From NCBI GenBank assembly GCA_016219235.1, contig JACRBO010000849.1, positions 1-10,821 of the forward strand: DNA of 10,821 bases, written 5' to 3'. This DNA comes from Chloroflexota bacterium (GTDB lineage Bacteria; Chloroflexota; Anaerolineae; Fen-1058). The notes beneath the pieces were generated by a model. That model was not told the origin of the DNA and made no database searches. It saw only the letters and a program-made list of their open reading frames with translations. How positions within the stretch are numbered: the stretch's first letter is position 1; every line of letters begins with the position of its first letter. Below, piece after piece: positions 6,517 to 10,821 of the stretch. The position numbers and the translations under genes were made by a program.

Positions 6517-9500
6517 CAGGCTGTCCCTCGGCGATCAGTAGATCTGTGAGCAGCGCATCAACCTGATCGTCCGACAATTGATCGAGTTGGGCCAGCAGTT
6601 GCTGCGCCGCTGGCTGGTCTTCAGTCTTAGCGGCCAACGTTGGTTTAGGAGCAGTCGCCGGTTCGAGCGTGGCCACCTGTGCCAACACGTGCGCGGCAAG
6701 TTGCGCGATGCTTGGCCCTTGCAGCAGCTTCACCATCGGCACGACGACGCCGAGATCGGTTTCGATGCGATTCTTCATTTCGACCGCCATCAACGAATCA
6801 AGTCCGAGTTCGTTGAGCGGCTGGTGCGAATCGAGATTGGAGACGCCCATGGTCTTCGCCGCCAGCGAATTGAGATACGATTGCAGCAGTATGGGCTGCT
6901 CATCAGGCCCGGCCGCCAGCAACCGATCGCGCGTTAGGCCGGATGGTCGCGGAGCGTCAGTCTGTTTCGGTCGCTGCACGACATGCGTCAGGAAGGGCGC
7001 ATCGACGAAAGCGGGATAGAGCTCTTGCCAGCGTCGCCAGTTGACGGGCAGCACGCCGACTTGCGTCGCGTGCTGCGCTGCGGCCTGTTGCATCAAGTTC
7101 TGCAACGCCTCAAGCCCTTGCCGCGTGGCTAGCGTGCCCATCCCGCGTAACGCCAGCAGCGCCACATCATCTCGATCGAATTGAGCGGCCATCCCTTCGT
7201 CCGCCCACACGCCCCAGTTCACACTCAAAGCCGGTTGGTTGTGGGCGCGCCGGTAATGCGCCAGGCCGTCGAGGAAGGCATTGGCGGCGGCATAGCTGCC
7301 CAGGCGCGGCGAGCTCAACAGCGCGGACGCCGACGAGAACATGACAAAGAAATCCAGTTGCTCACCCAATATTTGCTGCACATGCCAACCGCCGGCCATT
7401 TTCGCGCGTAGTACCTCGGCCAGTTCAGCGGCATCACACTCAATCAAAGAGTGATGCCGCAAGATGCCGGCCGCATGGATCACACCGCGGATCGCGGGTT
7501 GAGCCGCTTGATAAACCGTCATGAACGATCGCAGCTGCGCCTCATCAGCGACATCGACTGCGGCCAGATGCACAGTCGCGCCCGACGCTTCAATCGTTTG
7601 AATCGCCGCGATTTGTTGAGCGGCCTGGCTGCCGGCTGCCGCTTGATCCCATTCGGCGCGAGGCGGCAGCGGCGTGCGTCCCATCAAAATCACGTGCCGC
7701 GCGCCCTGCCCGGCCAGCCAGCGCCCGACCTGCAAACCAAGTCCACCCAGACCGCCAGTGATCAAATAACTGGCCTCGGCCTGCAACTGAAACGCCGGGG
7801 CATTGGCAGCCGATCGGGGGTGGTGAGCCAGGCGCGCCACATAGCGTTGACCGCCGCGAAATGCGATCTGGTCTTCGCGCGACCGATCGACGATCTCGCT
7901 CAATAGATCGTTAGCGGCTTCAGCTGGCGTGGCAGCGGCATCCAGATCGATTAGCCCGCCCCACAACTCCGAATGTTCCAGCGCCAGCGTGCGGACCAGG
8001 CCCCACACCGGCGTCTGAGCCAGAGCCACTGGCGACGCGCCGATACTTTGCGCACCGCGCGTGATCAACCAGATGCGGGGAAATTCCTGCCACTCGATGG
8101 GCGCCAGCGTTTGGATCAGATGCAGCACGCTGACGGTGTTCAGCGTCTGTGCGCTAGCCAATGACTCGCGACCGTTTAAGGCCGGCGCGTCGAGGCTCCA
8201 TAGATGCACCGCGCCTCGCCACGCAGCCCGGCCCGCGCTCAATATATCGTTCACCACGTGACGCAAATCATCGGCTTGATCCGGGCGAATGCAATACTGA
8301 TCTTCGTCAATACGTTCGTAAGCGTCACCCACGAGCGTGTCGCTCGCCGTCACGCAGATCGCTCGATCGCCGCGCGCCCGAAGCGCCGTCACCAGCTGTT
8401 CGCTCACGCCGCCACGATCACTCAAGATCAGCCAGATGCCCGGCGCGTGTGCGATCGGTTGAGTGGTCAAGCGAGCAGCCGGCTCCCAGTGAAGGTCATA
8501 GAACCAATCATCGATCGACTCAGACAGCGCCCGTTGTGCGCTCTTGTCCAGATACCACAGGTGTGCGCCTAACGTTTCCGAGATGACGATTCCGTTCTCG
8601 TCGATCACTTGAACGTCGCCAATGAGGATATTCGACTGCTGTTCGGCGTCAGGTCGCAAACGCGCATAGGCCCAGAACTGCTGGCCGCGCGGCCGCGCAT
8701 ACACGCGCGTCTCGTCGACGCTGCCGCCGACAAATGCGCCGCCCTTGTCGGCATCCGACTTGTCAAGCGAGATGGTGGCCGTCAACACATGACCACACGC
8801 ATCGGACAGGGCCGGATGAAACACATAGCGCTCAAGGCCGGGCTGCAGCGCCGCCGGTACCTGCACCAGGCTCAACGCTTCTCGATCGCCGCGCCACACG
8901 TGCTGAACACCCTGGAAGGCCGCTCCCCATTGATTGCCTTTGGCGCTCGACAGGCGATAAAATTCTTCGCCGGATAATTCCTCACGGCAGCGAGCCTTGA
9001 TCGACTCAATCTCGGCTGAGTCCCAATGCCGGGCTTCAACGACTGAATCGTAGCGCAGTTGACCGGTCGCGTGCAAGATCCAACTTGCGTCCGCGCTTAA
9101 TCGACTGAAGACTTGAGCCGCAGCCCGTTGTCCATCAATCTGAGACAAAATCACCTGCACGGCGGGGCTGGCGCCTTCGGGCAGCGTGATGGGTTTATGG
9201 AACTTCATGTCCGTCAGCGCGAACGACTTCGCATCAAAAGCTTGCGCGGCGGCGGCCATCACCATTTCCATGTAGGCGGTGGCCGGCACGACGGGCACAT
9301 CTTGCACGCGATGATCGTCCAGATACGGAAGCAGCTGCGTGTTGATTTCACCTTCCCAAACATGCACATCCGCCGTGTGCGCGAGGCTGATATGATCGCC
9401 CAACAATGGATGCTGCCGCGCTGCACTGGGCCGCAGCCAGTCGGTCTGCTCCAGCCAGTAATGTTGGCGCTCAAACGGATACGTCGGCAGCATCACGCGT

Positions 9501-10821
9501 CGCCGCAGCGGCGCATAATCGCGATCGCACCCGGCCCAATCGACGTCCGCGCCATTCACAAACAGCGTGCCCAGACTCTCCAGCACTTGCGCCCAATCGT
9601 CGCGGCCCGATCGGAGTGACGGCAGCCACAACGCCTCGCCCTCCGGCAGGCAGCGGCGTGCCATGCCTAATAAGGTGGGATTCGGACCGATCTCGACGAA
9701 AGCCGTGTAGCCTTGCTGCTGCAACGTCGCCATCGACGCCGCAAATTGCACGGGGGCCAGAATATGTTGACGCCAGTATGCGGCGGACATGACTTCGCCG
9801 GTGGCTCGCTGGCCCGTCACGTTGGAGATCAGATCGATCTGCGGCGCAGCGAATTGAAGCGTCGCGGCGGTCTGCTCGAACGCATCGAGCATCGGCTGCA
9901 TCAACGGCGAATGAAACGCATGTGAGACCGTCAGACGCCGCGACTGAATGCCGCGCGCCGTCAGCTGATCGATCACCGTCTGCACATCCGCGCGCAAACC
10001 GGACACGACCACGTTTTTCGGTCCGTTGATGGCGGCGATCGAGACGGTGGCCCTGAACGGTTCAATGGCCGCCGACACCGTCGCTTCAGCGGCGAACACG
10101 GCCACCATGTCGCCGTTTTGAGGCAGCGCCTGCATCAAGCGGCCGCGTTCGGCGATCAACCGCGAGCCATCTTCCAGGCTGAGCACTCCGGCCACGCACG
10201 CCGCCACATACTCGCCGACGCTGTGACCCATGACGGCGGTGGGCCTCACGCCCCACGACTTCCACAGTTCCGCCAGGGCGTATTCGAGCGCGAAGAGCGC
10301 GGGCTGAGTGAAAGCCGTTTGATCAATTGCTGATTGCTGATTGCTGATTGCTAAATCAGGATAAAGCACCGCCAACAACGATTGGCCCAGATACGGACGT
10401 AAGATTTCGTCGCAGCGATCGAGTGCGGCCCGGAAGGTGGGCTGCGTGTCATACAGCTGCCGGCCCATGCCCACGTATTGCGCGCCCTGCCCGGTGAACA
10501 GGAACGCGATCTTCGGGCGGTTGCTGATCTGTCCCGCGATAACGCCGGCTTCAATCTGGCCGTGCGCAAATGCCGTGAGTTTTTCGCGCGCTTCTGCACC
10601 TGACGTGGCGATCAGCGCCAATCGATGCGCGAAACGGGCACGGCCCGTGTTCGCGGTGTAGGCCGTGTCGGCGAGCGGCTCGATCGGATGTTGCGCGAAC
10701 CGATCGGCCAGCTGCTGCAACGCTGGCTCAGTCTTGGCGGACAAAGTCAGCAGGTGCATCGGTCGATCGATCATCACACCCACCCCTTCAGCACGAGGGT
10801 CGATCGGCGCCTCTTCAACGA
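6509..10821 (-). CDS. Type I PKS, AT(malonyl)-DH-KR-ACP (5' part with KS beyond window)
   Basis: The frame is open to the right edge; its first visible residues VEEAPIDP match the KS-to-AT linker, so a ketosynthase should lie upstream. Numbering below counts the codon at 10783-10781 as 1. AT (about 91-385): FTGQGAQ, GHSVGEY with nucleophile S188, and HAFH (288-291), the malonyl-CoA signature. DH (about 457-745): starts HPLLGDH; catalytic H491 in HRVQDVPVVP (the usual glycine of HxxxGxxxxP is Asp) and D661 in HPALSDACGH. KR (about 763-1240): structural half, then TGGLGGLGL (1009-1017) for NADPH, with K1128, S1151, Y1164 and N1168 in place. ACP (about 1297-1369): GLDSL with S1330. There is no enoylreductase or methyltransferase. 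The expected product is a 2,3-unsaturated acyl-ACP. The KR lacks the LDD motif (it reads LRH). A heptamer repeat lies in the AT. The tail ends in an acidic helix. The ATG- and GTG-like codons near 10783 are internal, not starts. Confidence 0.96.
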   Translation of the reverse strand, partial: VEEAPIDPRAEGVGVMIDRPMHLLTLSAKTEPALQQLADRFAQHPIEPLADTAYTANTGRARFAHRLALIATSGAEAREKLTAFAHGQIEAGVIAGQISNRPKIAFLFTGQGAQYVGMGRQLYDTQPTFRAALDRCDEILRPYLGQSLLAVLYPDLAISNQQSAIDQTAFTQPALFALEYALAELWKSWGVRPTAVMGHSVGEYVAACVAGVLSLEDGSRLIAERGRLMQALPQNGDMVAVFAAEATVSAAIEPFRATVSIAAINGPKNVVVSGLRADVQTVIDQLTARGIQSRRLTVSHAFHSPLMQPMLDAFEQTAATLQFAAPQIDLISNVTGQRATGEVMSAAYWRQHILAPVQFAASMATLQQQGYTAFVEIGPNPTLLGMARRCLPEGEALWLPSLRSGRDDWAQVLESLGTLFVNGADVDWAGCDRDYAPLRRRVMLPTYPFERQHYWLEQTDWLRPSAARQHPLLGDHISLAHTADVHVWEGEINTQLLPYLDDHRVQDVPVVPATAYMEMVMAAAAQAFDAKSFALTDMKFHKPITLPEGASPAVQVILSQIDGQRAAAQVFSRLSADASWILHATGQLRYDSVVEARHWDSAEIESIKARCREELSGEEFYRLSSAKGNQWGAAFQGVQHVWRGDREALSLVQVPAALQPGLERYVFHPALSDACGHVLTATISLDKSDADKGGAFVGGSVDETRVYARPRGQQFWAYARLRPDAEQQSNILIGDVQVIDENGIVISETLGAHLWYLDKSAQRALSESIDDWFYDLHWEPAARLTTQPIAHAPGIWLILSDRGGVSEQLVTALRARGDRAICVTASDTLVGDAYERIDEDQYCIRPDQADDLRHVVNDILSAGRAAWRGAVHLWSLDAPALNGRESLASAQTLNTVSVLHLIQTLAPIEWQEFPRIWLITRGAQSIGASPVALAQTPVWGLVRTLALEHSELWGGLIDLDAAATPAEAANDLLSEIVDRSREDQIAFRGGQRYVARLAHHPRSAANAPAFQLQAEASYLITGGLGGLGLQVGRWLAGQGARHVILMGRTPLPPRAEWDQAAAGSQAAQQIAAIQTIEASGATVHLAAVDVADEAQLRSFMTVYQAAQPAIRGVIHAAGILRHHSLIECDAAELAEVLRAKMAGGWHVQQILGEQLDFFVMFSSASALLSSPRLGSYAAANAFLDGLAHYRRAHNQPALSVNWGVWADEGMAAQFDRDDVALLALRGMGTLATRQGLEALQNLMQQAAAQHATQVGVLPVNWRRWQELYPAFVDAPFLTHVVQRPKQTDAPRPSGLTRDRLLAAGPDEQPILLQSYLNSLAAKTMGVSNLDSHQPLNELGLDSLMAVEMKNRIETDLGVVVPMVKLLQGPSIAQLAAHVLAQVATLEPATAPKPTLAAKTEDQPAAQQLLAQLDQLSDDQVDALLTDLLIAEGQPDE
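6512..6622 (-). other. Acidic C-terminal tail of the PKS, probable docking motif
   Basis: After the ACP and an Ala/Pro/Thr-rich linker, the PKS ends with a helix-forming acidic stretch (LLAQLDQLSDDQVDALLTDLL, then IAEGQPDE; residues about 1396-1424). Tails of this LSDxxVDALL form are common at the ends of PKS subunits that hand over to a separate protein. Short acidic C-terminal motifs are the known ligands of TubC/beta-hairpin docking domains, and such a domain begins the downstream NRPS. The tail is seen directly; the pairing is inferred from family knowledge. Confidence 0.55.
10325..10351 (-). repeat. Heptanucleotide tandem repeat inside the AT coding sequence
   Basis: Three exact head-to-tail copies of the 7-mer GCAATCA on the coding strand (plus-strand tgattgc at 10331-10337, 10338-10344 and 10345-10351), followed by a partial fourth copy (10325-10330). 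Because 7 is not a multiple of 3, three copies make 21 nt and encode a 7-residue phase (AISNQQS then AI). The repeat falls in a variable AT loop between the LLAVLYP segment and DQTAFTQPAL, and the frame is kept. It looks like a simple repeat expansion tolerated at the protein surface. Confidence 0.85.

Noticed and set aside
4413..9528. HIP1 octamers as proof of a cyanobacterium
   Set aside because: Only two perfect GCGATCGC copies occur (4413-4420, 9521-9528). The enriched unit is the hexamer core, so the octamer does not settle the taxonomy.
10772..10783. GTG/ATG near the right edge as the start of the PKS gene
   Set aside because: The frame stays open to the window edge and the upstream residues (VEEAPIDP) match the end of a KS-to-AT linker, so these codons are internal.
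1..10821. CRISPR array, tRNA, rRNA, insertion sequence or regulator gene
   Set aside because: Nothing of this kind is visible on either strand; the window is filled by assembly-line genes and one hydrolase.

Overview
The window is an interior slice of a hybrid polyketide synthase / nonribosomal peptide synthetase (PKS-NRPS) gene cluster. It is almost entirely coding, and every supportable gene lies on the minus strand, so transcription runs from the right edge to the left edge. Both ends are cut inside PKS genes, so the cluster continues on both sides. The sequence is GC-rich (about 60% by eye), starts include ATG and probably GTG or TTG, and the hexamer CGATCG is strikingly frequent (about 40 copies by eye). 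The domain style fits a bacterium such as a Chloroflexota member, a cyanobacterium or a myxobacterium. I lean towards Chloroflexota, but the window holds no taxonomic marker and I cannot settle it.

Layout in order of transcription: (1) 10821-6509, the 3' part of a type I PKS gene giving AT(malonyl)-DH-KR-ACP, with its ketosynthase beyond the right edge; (2) 6516-5023, a stand-alone NRPS condensation (C) domain; (3) 5021-4014, a lipoprotein-type SGNH/GDSL hydrolase with all its catalytic blocks; (4) 3975-433, a complete NRPS module, docking domain-C-A-PCP, whose A-domain code reads as glycine; (5) 436-1, the first 145 codons of the next PKS gene (ketosynthase N-terminus). Genes overlap by 8 bp, are separated by 1 nt, are separated by 38 nt, and overlap by 4 bp, so this is one tightly coupled operon. 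No promoter, terminator, tRNA, rRNA, CRISPR array or complete mobile element is visible, and no non-coding stretch exceeds 38 nt.

Inferred chemistry: the first PKS adds a malonyl-derived C2 unit and reduces and dehydrates it, leaving a 2,3-unsaturated acyl-ACP because no enoylreductase is present. An NRPS C domain then amidates this chain with glycine, and the glycyl-terminated chain passes to the next KS for further polyketide extension. The unusual parts are the extra stand-alone C domain and the predicted secreted, membrane-anchored hydrolase placed between the PKS and the glycine module. Neither is needed for a plain PKS-to-Gly-to-PKS handover. Two short repeat-like insertions sit in frame inside enzyme loops, one in the A domain and one in the AT domain.
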